Assembly: GCA_028551475.1 (NCBI GenBank)
Contig: CM052362.1
Location: 19,388,021 to 19,452,020 of the forward strand
Direction of reading: 5' to 3'
DNA length: 64,000 nt
Source of the DNA: Casuarina equisetifolia
Taxonomy: Eukaryota; Streptophyta; Magnoliopsida; Fagales; Casuarinaceae
In this document: positions 1 to 13,431 of the stretch, in pieces
Layout: each line of letters begins with the position of its first letter
Numbering within the stretch: position 1 is the first letter of the stretch
The notes under the pieces: generated by a model
Database searches by the model: none
Seen by the model: the letters and a program-made list of their open reading frames with translations, nothing else
Told to the model about the DNA's origin: nothing
Translations under genes and position numbers: made by a program

Positions 1-383
1 TGAAATTGTGGGACAGAATGGGAGACGATGAGTGTAAAGGTGTGGCCGATGACAATGTTGTGAATGTCGTCTTGAAAGAGCATTTTTGAAGTCCCTAATA
101 GTCAATACTGTTATGTTGAATATTTGTTCTCTGTGTTACTTTTGCTGTCGTTTATAATTCATGCTTGTTTGCCCTAGAAGATATAATTTGTTACAAATTC
201 CGCCTAGTAGGTATTGCTGTCTATGCCGTGAAATGCATGACTACAATGGTTATGCTTGATTGAATACATGGTTCAAATCTACAAATGACATTTTACTAAA
301 ACTTTTGGGTGGGGGCTGGGTCCATTGGTTTTCTCCTTTTAACTTGTCAAACTGATGAGTGTTAGATGCTTTTCGTTGTGCAG
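1..383. other. Intron of the carrier gene (truncated at window edge)
   Basis: The first recognised carrier exon starts after a polypyrimidine-cag acceptor at 384, in phase 0, so this stretch should be its upstream intron. It also contains a short open frame at 3-89 on the plus strand (see findings) that does not match the carrier. Nothing else is recognised here. Confidence 0.6.
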
Positions 384-3300
384 GTCGTAACTCCTGTAAA
401 AATGACATTTGAAATGTAAGTGTACAGTCTCTAATTTCCAACCCTCCTCCCCTCCCCAATCCCTCTTTCTGTTATTCTTTTTCACTGCTTCATTTCCAGT
501 ATTCGTTTCCTAATTTTCATTTTTGGGTGTACAGATATGCAACATGTGTGATACCAATAAGTGCCTTCTTTGCCTCAAGTCTTTGGTAAGCACTGAACTC
601 GAACAGAATGGGCATCATGTTTGGAATGTGACTTAGTGATTCTATCATTAAGGAGGCATGGATATCTATATGGTGTGTTTATTTTGTTTGTTTGCTATCA
701 GTGGGAAATCCTTCAACTTAGTTGTTAGATAGGAGGTTTGAAATTGGCTTTGTGTATTTACCTACTGCAACAAGAAGCTTATTACTCTTAAAATATGTGA
801 TTATTAAGAATGTTTATTGATCTTTCATGCCCAAGATGGGGATGTCTGCCTACGTTCTTCCGAGGGTTTTCTTATTATTGTGTGAGTGCTTATACTGACC
901 ACCTTTTTCCCAAAGCAGCCCCACCAACACGAACAAATACAAATATTGGGACTAGATTATAGTCAAGCATCCTGAAAAATGTGGAATTTCTGTGAAGCTT
1001 TGAGTTTTTCTCATACTTGGGTATTCTAGGCATTCTTTCAGCTTTTGAAGCCACTTTGGACTTTGAGGTCTTACAAATTGATTCTTGCTTTGATTTTAGC
1101 TTTTGAAGCCAAGCTAAATTGTACATGACCTGTGCCTTGATATTAATGATTGGGATGATGGCAGTCAGAATCTGGTGCCAATTCATTATATTCTTGGTTA
1201 GTTTCAGTTGGAGTTTCATTGCCAATGCAATACCCAAACTTTGTGGGGGCAAACACAACACAACTGAATCCATTTTAGGTGGTTTGGTTTGTTTTGGCTG
1301 AGCAAAGATCTCTCAAGTCAACTGAACCTTGACATTTGATCTGAGTTTGTGTAGCCTAATCATGCATATGTTACTTTTATTTGGTTGCGCTGGAGCCTGT
1401 GTCCATTCTCACTTGTTAGCTAATTTTATCCTTCCTACATGTTGATGAACCCCACAAATCTTATCTCGATCAGTCAAAATTTTGGGTTATATTGAGCATC
1501 TGCAGTTCACTATGCCCTCATGTAAGCTGGAATTGTAGTGTCAACAAGCAAGAGAATGTGAAGGTTCTTTGAAAAAATCTGAACTTGCTTGCTGGTAGTG
1601 GCTGGATTGTCGTTGATTTTGTTTGTTTTATGTGTTATTGTGTGATCGTTATTACATTCAATATGGCAGGCGTTCACTTGCATCTTGTCTCTTTAGTTGC
1701 TTGCAATTGGGAATTGCACTTTCTGTTCTAAGCTTTCTTTATTGATCTTCTGATAGACAGCAGATTTCATGTTTCGTTTTGCCTAAGATAAAAAAATAAA
1801 TAAAAAAGCTTTATGTATTGTTCTGTTCCAAAAGATAACTTTAGTGCCGAAAGTTCCATTCTCTGACCCGGGGTTCAGATAGCTATGCCTTATTAACAGT
1901 GGTCAAGGTCTTCATAAATGGTCTAAATATTTCCAGGCTTTTAAAGGAATGATGTATATTTACTAGTTCTTTCTCCTTTTCTCATGACAGGTTTGGTAAC
2001 ACTGCTTACTTGCACATTTCTGTGGCCTTCATCCAGATGCTTAAAGCCTTAAGTATGTGTGGAGAAACTGTGTTTATTTTTCTATAATGATAGTGTTCTT
2101 TAACTCTAACTGGCTACCATTGCATGAATTCAAATGTTTCAGTGCCTGTAGCAACATTCATAATGGCTGTTTTTTGCGGAACTGACAAAGCAAGGTGTGA
2201 CATATTCTGGAACATGGTGCTGGTCAGTGTTGGAGTTGTCATTTCCTCGTATGGGGAAATTCATTTTAATGTGGTTGGTACAGCTTACCAAGTCACCGGC
2301 ATCTTTGCAGAAGCTCTTAGGCTTGTCTTAACGCAAGTCCTTCTTCAAAAGAAGGGCTTGACTTTAAATCCCATCACCAGTTTATATTACATAGCGCCAT
2401 GCAGGTACTTCGCCTTGAATCTTCTGGATTTGTTTTCTATGAAAAACAACAGGTGTTTATGATTGTCTGTACTATGTATAGATTGTGAAGAATATAACTA
2501 AAGATTTTATTCTTAAGCTATAGGTTAATATCGATTGCATATTGTAACTTGATTTATGAATTTTTTTATATATATAGTGATTGATATCCACCATTTAGTT
2601 TTCTGGGGATCATGTAGTTACCACCTGGTGCAATTTAAATTCCTCGGAATATATCTTTTCTGTGGACAAATTATGTTGGTCTTCAGCAGCTAGTTTTAAC
2701 ATGATCCAAGCCGAAGGAGAAAAGATTTATCTGTGATACCATGTGACTTGCATTTTTTGTTTCTTGTTCATAAAATGTTCTATTTTAAGCATTTATATTG
2801 ATGGTTGAAAAAAAAAAAGACTTGATCTTAAAAATTGTTGAATGAGCTACTCACTTGTTGATTGTTTATTTTGTGCAGTTTTATGTTTTTGTTTGTGCCT
2901 TGGTATTTGCTGGAGAAGCCTGGGATGCAAGTTTCACAGAGTCAGTTTAACTTCTGGATCTTCTTCTCTAATGCTCTCTGCGCGTTGGCCTTGAACTTCT
3001 CCATTTTCTTAGTAATTGGTAGAACAGGAGCTGTTACCATTCGGGTAGCCGGTGTTCTGAAAGACTGGATATTGATAGCTCTTTCAACTGTCATATTTCC
3101 AGAGTCCACAATAACCGGGTTGAATATAATTGGCTACGCAATTGGTAACTATCCACTCATAAGAAGTATAAGCTTTCAATCATTCACATTTTATGTACCT
3201 CTTTTAGATTTCATTAAAATTTTTCTGTACCCCGCAGCACTATGCGGTGTTGTTATGTACAATTACATAAAGGTCAAGGATGTTCGAGCATCTCAACAAC

Positions 3301-4283
3301 CTGCTGAAGGTCTTCCCGACAGAATGCCAAAGGTCAATCTTACCCTTATGTTTTGATGTCGACTAGCGTATTTATTCCTTTTACAAAAGTTTATAATCCA
3401 CCATATAGTTCGCTTCTCCAATGAGAAAGCTTTGAAATGTTCAGAGAATTATCATGTGCTCGAAACAATGAAGTCTAATGTGTCTGCTTAAATGTGCTTG
3501 GTGAACTCATATGATTTTGTTCATGAAGTCAACTAGAAAGAATGTCACTCTCTGGGAAATGAACTTGTGATTAAAAAATGTGTCAAAAATTCAAAATTAG
3601 CAGCTTAGTTTGTATTGATGCTTTATATTTTTTTGGATAGTTTTGTATTGCCTCTTAATTGACTGATAAACACTGAAATCTGTCTGTGATTAATCACAAT
3701 CAATCCTGGCTGAACTTTATTGTAGAGTCTGAACTGCCTGTAGTGATGTAGTTTGCCGCAAATTAGGCACATAAGTTATCTTCGATCTATGCATTTGACA
3801 TTCCTAGGTGGGATTAATGAAATGTAGCGATAACCACATACTATAGGGATCATCCTGTTAAGTGTGATATTCTGAGATGCTATCTACAAATTATGTTTTG
3901 AGATGGTTTACACCCTCTAAGTGGTAGATGGACTCAATTACTATTGTGTTATTATATGCCCTAGAAAAGCTATGAAGGAAATGGTGATTCCCAGCTGCTC
4001 TCATATTTTTGTCTGTTGTTATATTTAGAGTATTTTTGTTTTGTTGTCAGTTGAGCCTTTACTTTTCTTCTGACAGCTCCGTGTTTCATATTGGTGTTTA
4101 TAGGACTGGAAGTTGGAAAAGAAGTCATCAGATATATATGTACCCAGTAACAGTGATAACAACAGGGGAAGCAATGGGGGAAATGGTGCTGCTTCCGATT
4201 TGAACGTTGATGAAGAAGCGCCTCTACTTTCAACATCAAGATTATCTCATGTAGGGCGTACACAACTCGTGCGTGATTCATGA
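384..4283 (+). CDS. Nucleotide-sugar/phosphate-translocator-like membrane carrier, 3' part (DMT superfamily, At3g17430-like)
   Basis: This is a multi-pass transporter of the plant triose-phosphate/nucleotide-sugar translocator family, probably in Golgi or other endomembranes; its substrate cannot be told from sequence. Seven coding exons are seen: 384-415, 535-585, 1991-2052, 2143-2404, 2879-3144, 3238-3332 and 4104-4283. They total 948 nt, giving 315 residues in one frame with GT-AG introns. The reading starts at VVTPVKMTFEI, passes through SSYGEIHFNVVGTAYQ and FLVIGRTGAVTIRVAGVLKD, which are hallmarks of the family, and ends in a hydrophilic tail with DLNVDEEAPLLSTSRLSH. The N-terminal exons (start codon and roughly the first two membrane spans) lie left of the window, because nothing matching them occurs in 1-383. 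It runs tail to tail with NPSN13, about 1 kb apart. The family assignment is strong; the substrate is unknown. Confidence 0.93.
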
Positions 4284-5279
4284 CAACTTCAATGTAGGTG
4301 GGTGTTAGAGAACCTTATATTTGGAGAAGAAACAAGTAGATTAAGTCATTTCACGTGCACCCTACTCCATTCTTTCCAGGCAATAGTTTCATACGTTGGA
4401 GAGCAAGGCAATTCATTTGTATTCTTTACCCGCATTTGTAGCATTGGTACTGTCATTTGCCAATCTTTGAGTTCTGTGGTAGGGATCTGTAATGGACGAG
4501 TTCACCACAACATGATCAATGCCTTTTGATTTGGATAACAAGCTTTTGTATCTACCGTTTCCAAACCCCAATCAATAAGAATCTCCGCGGAAGGATTCTT
4601 CGAAGACCTTAACAAACTCGAAGTAAAATTGCTTATTGTCCCGTACAAGAGTTGCGAAGAAGAAAGTCATATTCATTCTCGACATCTTCAATAACCCTGT
4701 GGTTGCAGCCACTCTTTTGTCCCAGCCATTTCTTACAAACCTGATGTGCCGCTGCAGGGCTAAACGGTTCCTAAAACGTGGGGGAGTGAGTCAAAAAGAT
4801 ATCGATTCAAAGAATACAACTTACGAATGGAAGTCAGTATCATGATCATTACCCAAGCATCCAATGCGTCAACCCTGAATTTTGGAGTTAAAGAAGTCCA
4901 GACTAATTTATACAAATGCCAATACCCATGATCAGCCACTAGAAATAAAATTGCCCGTGTACATACACTGAAAAGACAGATACATCTCATTTCAAGGGAC
5001 AAAATGGAACTTCAAGCGGTCTTTTCTTTCTAGATTACAGTGGTCTGGAAAGGATAATAGAAAGAACCGTTCATCCAAACAAAGCAAGAAGGCTCGCAGT
5101 GATTTACACATAAAAAGAGAATCACAAACAGGATATGCACATATGAGGCAAGAATTGATAGAATTTATCGAAAAATTAAAAAGCCGACTGACACCCACAA
5201 ACAGCATTCCTCAGACCTCCCATTCTTATGAACAACAGGAATAATAGCTGGATTGGAAAACTGCTCTGAAATGATAACT
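4284..5279. other. Convergent 3' region between carrier and NPSN13
   Basis: This roughly 1-kb stretch lies between two stop codons facing each other and should hold both 3' UTRs and polyadenylation signals. The short open frames inside it show no family resemblance. No repeat or RNA gene was recognised. Confidence 0.6.
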
Positions 5280-8200
5280 CTAATTGAAATGTTCTGCTGC
5301 CCACAAAAGCCTCCTTGAGGGCGCTGGAGGTGCCAATCCAGGGATGTCCTTGATGTTTTTGTTATTAGGGTTCACAATCTGCAAATTTACACAACAGACA
5401 TAGGCAGTGTTAATTCCAGCCTGGAGTCCATGCAGTATGTGCCTTGATATTTGCCATAAACTAGCCTACTTTTAAGTCCACAATATGACGTATCAGATAC
5501 ATGTTATTAGCCTTCCACACAGTTTCCATGACATTCCATGCTACAAAGGAATCGATAGACAAGAACCACCACCAATCAAGCAACATGAAATTTGAAATCC
5601 CTAGATGATTCTTTTTCTTTTTTCAAATCTTCAAAAGGTAATATTTCCAAGTCCCAGAGATAAGCACTTTTTTGCAGTTTATTGTACCTGAGATACATAT
5701 CAGATTACATGTCCGTATAGCCTTAATACCTCACTGTATCCTTCATTTTTATTTTTGCTTCTTCATTTCAGAGTGTTTTTACCAAATAAAATCATAGAAA
5801 GAAATTGGTATTGATGTCACCGTACTCAAATTTATTATTAAATTGCACATAACCACAATGCCTTTCTCCATGACTTCCAAAAAAATAAAGAAATTTTCTG
5901 ATGACAAAGACCAGGGCGATGTAAATGTAAATGAATTTTAAAAGGATACCTTGACAACAATAATGGCTATTACACCGCAGACAATAATGAAAAGAAAAAG
6001 CATGATGCATTTGTCTGTAGCAACCTGAAATCCATAAATAGAATTCAGCTTTTGAAGAAAGATAGATGGAAAACAAGTTGCATTCAAGTGAGAAAAGGAA
6101 AAAGGAACTAACCTGCCTACCAATCTCCTTCACGAGCTGGGAGGCCTTCTTAATTGAGAAGTTAATTGTATCCAGCTCATTAACAATGCGGCCCATTTGT
6201 TCAGTCTACAAAATATTGGATTACAATACAGAAGGCTAAAAACAATGGAAAAAGAATCATTTAGACAACTGGATTTGTCAGACTTACTTGGCCCTTTAAC
6301 GTAACAGCAGTTTGAGTTCCCACTTCAAGTGTTTGTTCAACAACCTAAGGGAAAACTTCGACACTTAAGAACATTGGCAACAGAAACATCTGAACTTTTT
6401 CATGATTTAAAAACAATCCACCTTTTGAGTGCGTGCAATGGCCTGATCAGTCTCATCCATTGTCTTCGTTCCAGCATTTATAAGTTCTTGATTTGACATA
6501 GCTACAGGGCAAGATGTGAAAAGTTGTTCAACAGATGTCTTGCCAGCAAAGCGTGAAAGAAGCAAACCCATACATCCAAATGTAATATATGCACAAAATT
6601 GCAGTGTTGTAGTCTTTCAAAGGTTTAATTCAAATTTATATTCTTGTAAGGTGAAGTTTCAGCAACCGATTACAATCTATCAACCAAGTATGATCCAATG
6701 TAATCAAGTGTCGTTTGGAGTGTGCTATGACAAAGAAACTCCTGCATCAAAACTTTTTCTCTCATGAATAGCCACTAAAATACCAAAAACTCAAATCCCC
6801 TTAAAAAAATTGGGAGTCACAAATACAATTAAACAATAAGGGACGTGGTGTACTTTCTTAAATTTGTTAGGTTCTCTAATTTCAACAAATAGATCTAGTT
6901 ACATTTAACTATTTGAAAGGTCTCAATAAGTAGGTAAAGTCTTTCAATTGGCTAGAAAATATTCAACAAACTTTAATACACAGACGTTAAGTGATCAAAA
7001 TTGATATCAAATAGAAGATATGTCCGTAGGTAATGCCAGGAAAGAAAAAAAAAATGCATTAGTTAATCTTTTGCCCAAGTAGTAAAACCAAACAAATTAG
7101 AACCAATGTGTGGATCTGAGAGAGAAAGATCTCACCTGATGCTACTTGGACATTTTCATCAGCTGTAGGCTCACTAACTCCTGCTCCCATATCAAAGAGT
7201 TCAACTTTCTTATTACCAAGTGTATTCATATACCTGCAGTTCAGGGAGAAATATTTTGATATACCTATTTGAAGGCCAAGAAAACCCAGCAGATGAAAAT
7301 TGAACAGATACTTTTGTTAGTTTTGCTGATTGATTTCAACAACTACGTAACTTTTTTTCGTTAATTTGCTATAGTTCTAGCTTTATTCTTTGTTTTCTTT
7401 TTCTTTTTTTGGCTTTCAAATTATAACTGAGAAACTCACCTCTGGTTATACATTCATGGCTCAAATAGATCATTCTAAATCGAAACTTAATGCAAGATAA
7501 AGCTTATCTAAGCTCATGTCCTCTAAAAAGGAAAATGGATGGTCAACTTACGTTTTCCTCAATGCTACATATGAATTCAGCTCTTTGATCTGCAAATGTC
7601 AAGTGTCACCCATAAGGCATGGTTGCATAACCAAAAACACAAAGAGAATCAAAGAGATGAGTAGAACTATGGTAAAGAAAGAAGCAGCCCATCAGTTGCA
7701 TGATATACGACAGACCAGAAGCACCCAATTATGCCATGAAAAAATATAAGATTCCAAATACTTACCATAGACTGCTTCTCGTCGTTGAGTTGCTTGTTAA
7801 CCTCAGGAGTATTTCTGCCCTCCTCATCTTTAAGTTCACGATCAAACTCCTTAATCAATCTGATGTGATTAATTAAAACATAAGACTTATATTATCATGA
7901 ATATAGACTAAACATGGAACCCCAAGAATGCTTTCTTTGTAAATTTTCCTGGTACATAGCAAATGGTTAAGAATTGACTCTTTCCAGTCCCAGGCCATAA
8001 TTAAATGCAAAAAAAAATATGGCAACAAGGAACCAGAAGAAGATAGGAATCTTTTTTCTTGTTTTTTGGCCTTAAAATCTTAGGCTTTGGGCCTGGCAGA
8101 AAGGGCCAACTCTCTAACATGAAAACAGTTGAAGCTCTCCGTTAACCCAGGCCTGAGATATCTTTTTTGAAAAAGAAATCATTTGTTGGAACCCAAAATC

Positions 8201-10679
8201 AACCACCGCTAAATAGCAGTTAAATTTGATAAAAGTATGTTAGAAGGGGGCAAAATTCTGTTCCACAGTTCACCTTCTCTTTGAACTGGTTATTTGCAAA
8301 AGGATACAATGGAATACTACAAAAGGATTCAAAACTTGCATTCCCAGAAAATGCGAGATCAGATATGAGAAACCCACTGGCCTACCTTTTACACTCCCTC
8401 ATCTTTCCTGTGAGTTCTTCCAACTGTTTACTCTGTCTATTGGAGTCTTTGATCTTATCCAATCTCGGGAAGCCATTTCTGAACATAAAGAGGTCAAATG
8501 TCATCATGATGGGGGAACAACCACACAAAAAGTACAGCCTGATAGTCACTAAAAGAATCGCAAGTATGTATCCTGTAGCTCCAGAACAAAAGGGAGGACT
8601 GACAATAAATTGCACAGCCTCTCTCCAAAGGAACAAATAAGTAAATATTTCTAAAACTGATAATGAAAACATGACCCACAGTAATCATGCAGTGGATAAA
8701 CACATGAAAGAGGGCAGAGAATAGTTTACCAACCAAAACACATCAGTTTATTCAGGTCAAACAAACCAAAACACATAATAAGGGGAAAGAACAAGTGAAC
8801 CTAAACTACAAAGCCACAAACAAGTAAGAAAGCAATTTCCAGAGGATAAAGTGATTAACCCGTACTTCACAGTACTTCACCAAAGGAAGATATTGGTTGC
8901 ATCCATCATGTCCCAAACAGTGATAATAAAAAAGCTTCTCTCATGTGGCCATAAACTCAATTATACACTCTGGAACATCATTGACCTTCAAGAATATAAG
9001 AAGAATTGAACAGAAAACTAAGTTGGCCCACATGCTAATATGTGACATGCAGATCATAGTCCGTAAATAATGCCAAAGGGTTAGAATATCCTATAAAATA
9101 AACACATCAAACTTCTTTACTTTTGTTTGATATAGCTCTCTTTTGATTTGCTGATTTGGGCTCTAGAAAATATAAAAACTTAGCTGTCCACTCAACTTCA
9201 GGAATAAGCATTCTTGCTATCTTTTCTTGAGAATCACCTAAAGTTCCAAGTAGAAAGAAGAAATATTTTTCATTCTCTCAATCGTCTCATCTCCTCATTT
9301 GTGATTCAGCATTCCCAAGATCGAGGTAGCAAGTTCGACAGCCACTACTGAAGGAAATCAGCTTGTTACAAGTAGCTAATAAAAACTTAGATGTAGAGAC
9401 CAACAAGAACAAAGATAGTGCAAAAGAGAAAAAGGTGGCTTTCAAAGAATCGGTGGTATGTAACAGAAAGAGGCACAAAAGAAGGGAGGGAACAGAATGT
9501 TGGATGGTAAGAGAAAAGTCGATTTCTACAAATGAAATTATTTTACAGCAGAACCCATCTTAAAAGTGTGATACAAATGCTGCCAAACCTGAAATGGGGT
9601 CATCCAAAGTGATGTGTCCCTTTTTTAGACACAGAAATATTCATTTGAGCTTTCACTGTTTTTTTTTTTTAAGGGAAGTAATCAATAAGCACACACGGGT
9701 CCTCAATATTGTTATTTTAACTTTGGTCATTGGTTAAAGCATCCATCAGCAAACATCTACTAATCTGGACAAAGATGAGCCTACCTTGTGGAGGGAAACA
9801 CTTTAAACCTTCAACTTTCATATGAAGTGAATATTCACAAAGCACTTCGCTCTCTAATCTGCCCACGGCATACTAACCTTAACACTAGTGTAACACGGGA
9901 CAAACAATTGAAAACTGCATCGAGCTTATTTTCCCTTGCAGTACATTTTCCTTGTCCACTACACTCCTAATATTATTACTGATCCATTCAACCCATCCAA
10001 CAGCCGCAGAAGAAACCCGCTACAACTTTCTGAAGTGCAGCCTATGTATTTTTATAACTAAAGCAGAAGTCGAAAAAATGAAAGCCTCAAGCATAAGTGT
10101 GCACTCTCTTTTTGGAAATTTGGCTACCTCTGTCAGTGACTAATAACTTACCAAAGTAGGCCAGCACAATACTACTCAGCACCAAGCTGCAAATCATTTT
10201 GAAATTGCAATCAGGTAACTCATCTCAGAAATAAGAACAGCCAGAAGCCAAGAGATCACCAACTATCAACACTAAAATTATTCCATAGTGGCTGCAGTTT
10301 ATGACACTCAAAGGGCCAAATGGTTCACACAGCTCAAATAATACGTAACTAATAGTCTAATCCTCTAAAGAAATGCAAAGCCAATACCTAAGTTTAAGGC
10401 CTAAGACATACAAAACAAACCAGCAAAATGAAAAAGCTAATAAATCGGCTCCACCTACTCAAACTCTCGTATATTGCATCCACGGAATAATCAAACCCAC
10501 ACTTCCAATCAGAGCTAGATCCAAAGATTCACAATCACATTGCAATAACCATTCCAGACAAAGAGAGACACAGACAGAGAAAGCGATAGAAGGTGAACAT
10601 ACGCTAGGGCTCGAAAATGATCACGGATTTCACCGTGGATCTGCTCCAACTGACCGCTCATTGGCAAGTCGCTCGCCAT
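5280..10679 (-). CDS. NPSN13: Novel plant SNARE 13 (Qb-SNARE)
   Basis: This is a tail-anchored Qb-SNARE of the plant-specific NPSN group; relatives act in plasma-membrane and cell-plate vesicle fusion. Ten coding exons in transcript order are 10603-10679, 8386-8478, 7766-7859, 7552-7589, 7136-7233, 6422-6501, 6288-6344, 6113-6205, 5950-6024 and 5280-5378. They total 804 nt, or 267 residues, the usual size. The start MASDLPMSGQLEQIHGEIRD is followed by an N-terminal helical region, then the SNARE heptads at about residues 155-210. These include the GQTEQM stretch at about 178-183, where the zero-layer glutamine should lie. A single membrane span follows at about 216-234 (CIMLFLFIIVCGVIAIIVV), and the tail IVNPNNKNIKDIPGLAPP is typical of NPSN proteins. 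The charged MASxLPMS start and the LKDEEGRN segment favour NPSN13 over NPSN11/12. Intron 1 is about 2.1 kb. Confidence 0.96.
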
Positions 10680-12762
10680 TGTCGCCGGAGACTAGCCAAA
10701 CTTTCCGGCAAACAAATCGCACCCAATCCCTCCCGCACCAACTGATTCGAAACCGACAGCCCTCTCGAGTCACTTCCAATTAGAGGTCCACGGAGCCTTC
10801 GAGCGAAACGAACAAAAAAATAAAACCCTAACCGAAGAAAATCCGGTACAGGTTTTCAGAAAATCAGAACAACAAAAAAAGAAAAAAACGACCAACGAAA
10901 TCAAAATGCCCGAGGCCAAGGAGAAACGCAGAGAGAAAGAATTCTCCGAAGGCGTGGAACGAAGAGAAAGCAGAGGAGAGCGGACAGAGAAAGAATCGCT
11001 GTTAGCTGATGACTCTTTTTCTCATTATTTTTAATAATATTAAGCACCCCAACCGTGCTTCCCCATTGCTTAGAACGAAATTAAAATGTGCCCCTGTCTG
11101 TTTCGACAAGATTATCCGTTCCTTCAGGTTGTGACAAAATAAATCTCGCGAATATTACATTTTCTCGTGCATACAAAAATGGCTTTTGTGTCGAAGAAAG
11201 TCGTCGCGGCTTTGACAATAGACGATACATTGGGGAGACGAGAAATTGATAAAAAGGACATGGAATAATAAAAAGAGCAGTTAAGGAATGCGCTGTACGT
11301 CGCCTGGCAACTGGAACTTCAAAACCAACGCGCTCCTGTGCGTGCGTTTCTCTGGTTCGAATGGGGAAGGCAATCATAGCCTCACCCGGATGTTACCCAT
11401 CGGTGGAGCCCTGCTTTGGTGCTACTCGGCCGGTGACAACCTGGCCAACACTCTGCAGGAGAGAGTAAATGACACAGCCTTACCAAATTTTGCTTTTTTT
11501 TTATTATTATTATTATTTTTTTTTTTATAGCTGGACTTGATAGCTTACCAAATTTTGGTAGAATTAGCTTTGACATGTTGTTTTAAAATTGTTACAAGAA
11601 CAACTAGAGCAATTAGATGATTAAAAAAGTAGTTCAATGTATCTATCATTTTTTAAATCTTTGCAATATGATGTTTATTAAAAACTAAATAAAGTTAACA
11701 ATTTTTCTTTTCTTTTCTTTTTTTGTGTAGAACTTTAGACCCATTGGCATAATAGGTCTAGGCTCCTTGTAAGTTAACACAGAATTAATTTATTAGATAT
11801 GATAGGAGTATTAATTTATGTGTCTCTGATCTACCATTAAAGCATGAACCCTTAGTAACTTGGTAGCACCTTAAAGGATTTCCGCACAAATTGTTGTGGC
11901 TTGAGCCTATAACTCATTCAATAAAATCTTTTGAATAAACTTTAAAAACCCTAACACAACTGATAGCACAAAATGACTCAGTTATTAAGTATGTTTTATG
12001 AAATAATATGATAAATTATAAACCTTAAGGAGTTATTTGGTAAAATTCAAGTATACATTGATCTAAAAAAAAAATATGCATCTGAAAATTATGTTAAAAT
12101 TCGAGAAAAATATCGTCTAACTCTATTATGATTTACTCTCGTTTGTTATATACAGTATAAGTTTATAGTTCCTTTAAAATTAATATTTTTGTTGTAATCA
12201 TGAAATAAATATTATAAATGTATGTGAAAATTAATGGGTTTTTTTTTTATATTAATTTATCCAACTTGCACGGCTGAGCATAAATTGACAATGGAGCTAG
12301 ACGACGGGTGTCTATAAAACAATCATATTTGCTTTGGGACCCGTGAGTAACAAATGACCTGGAATGCTTTCTCGATTGGTAATTTATTAAATGATTAAAC
12401 ATGATCCGGTCCTTCTCTTCTATTCTTATTTTCTATTATTTTTATTCTTTAAAATAACAAATTTGTAACGTTCTGGTCTTTCTCGCGTCAAAAGATAGTG
12501 ATACAGTTATTAGACGTAGAATATGGGTACTAAAGTTTTAAACTCATAGATCAAAAACTAAAATTCATAATTAATGCTGGGTTAAAGCAATATGAAATTT
12601 TGTGTCATCTTTTTTCAAAAAATTTATTAACCCCAATCCCTGTTGTTGGGCCGGAAAGGAAAAAAGTTAATGTGACCATCTTAACAAGATGAAAACGCAG
12701 GAAACATTAAGATTTTTGGTTTAGTATGTTTTTATGGTAACATTTGGCTTGATTGTGGCTTG
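10680..12762. other. NPSN13 5' flank and A+T-rich intergenic DNA
   Basis: The first 350 bases upstream of the NPSN13 start are purine-rich on the plus strand and should hold its 5' UTR and promoter. A small GC-richer patch at about 11290-11480 contains overlapping short open frames on both strands with no recognisable product. It ends in a T-rich run with ATT repeats (about 11497-11528). From 11580 onward the DNA is A+T rich with nothing recognised. Confidence 0.5.
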
Positions 12763-13091
12763 AACATCATGATCTTGAAAATGATAAAGTATTCAATTAA
12801 AAAATAGTGTTGCTTACTTGATTGTATTAAGATTATGTCTGTCGTATGAAATTTTTGCCCTATCTTATAAATTTATAAGTCAGGATTTGAAATGTCGAAA
12901 CCCTAGTTATTCACATTTGGGGGTTTTGTGAATTAAGACCCAATTATGTTTTAATCTTTTCTACACATCAGTGGATAAAGGATCTTATGGGGCCAAAATC
13001 CTAATTTTTGTTAGGCTTAGAAGTTTTGAAATTCAATTTGTTTTTAATAGGTTCAAAACACAACATTCTTGCAATGAGTCCATAACTCATT
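12763..13091 (+). repeat. Direct duplication, copy 1 (uninterrupted)
   Basis: About 330 bases beginning AACATCATGATCTTG recur, diverged, at 13432-14191. Shared stretches include TTGCTTACTTGATT, a GTGAATTAAGAC segment and an ACAACATTCTTGCAATGAG end. No coding capacity is seen. Copy 1 preserves the pre-insertion state of copy 2. Confidence 0.8.
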
Positions 13092-13431
13092 GGTTTTGAC
13101 GGGTATTTAAAGTGTTTGAGGAAAAATATCCTAATTTTCAAAATGAAAATTCTTGAGTTACATATTAACAAAAATAAATAAAAAATTACAAAAAAAAAAT
13201 CAGAAGAAAATGCATACAGATAATTAAAGACGTTCACTCTTTACAAAGGAGTCCTCTGTAGCACATCACCATTGTTGGTTACGAAACTTCACAAACAAAA
13301 AAAACACTGCTAAAATGGGGTGTTCTAAAATTTGCGGAGAAGGTTGTTCTCCAATGATAGTGTTGCGGTTGCTTAATTTATTGCTTAATGGAGGTGGATC
13401 CACTTACTGATCGAAAATCGAAAAGAGCCCA

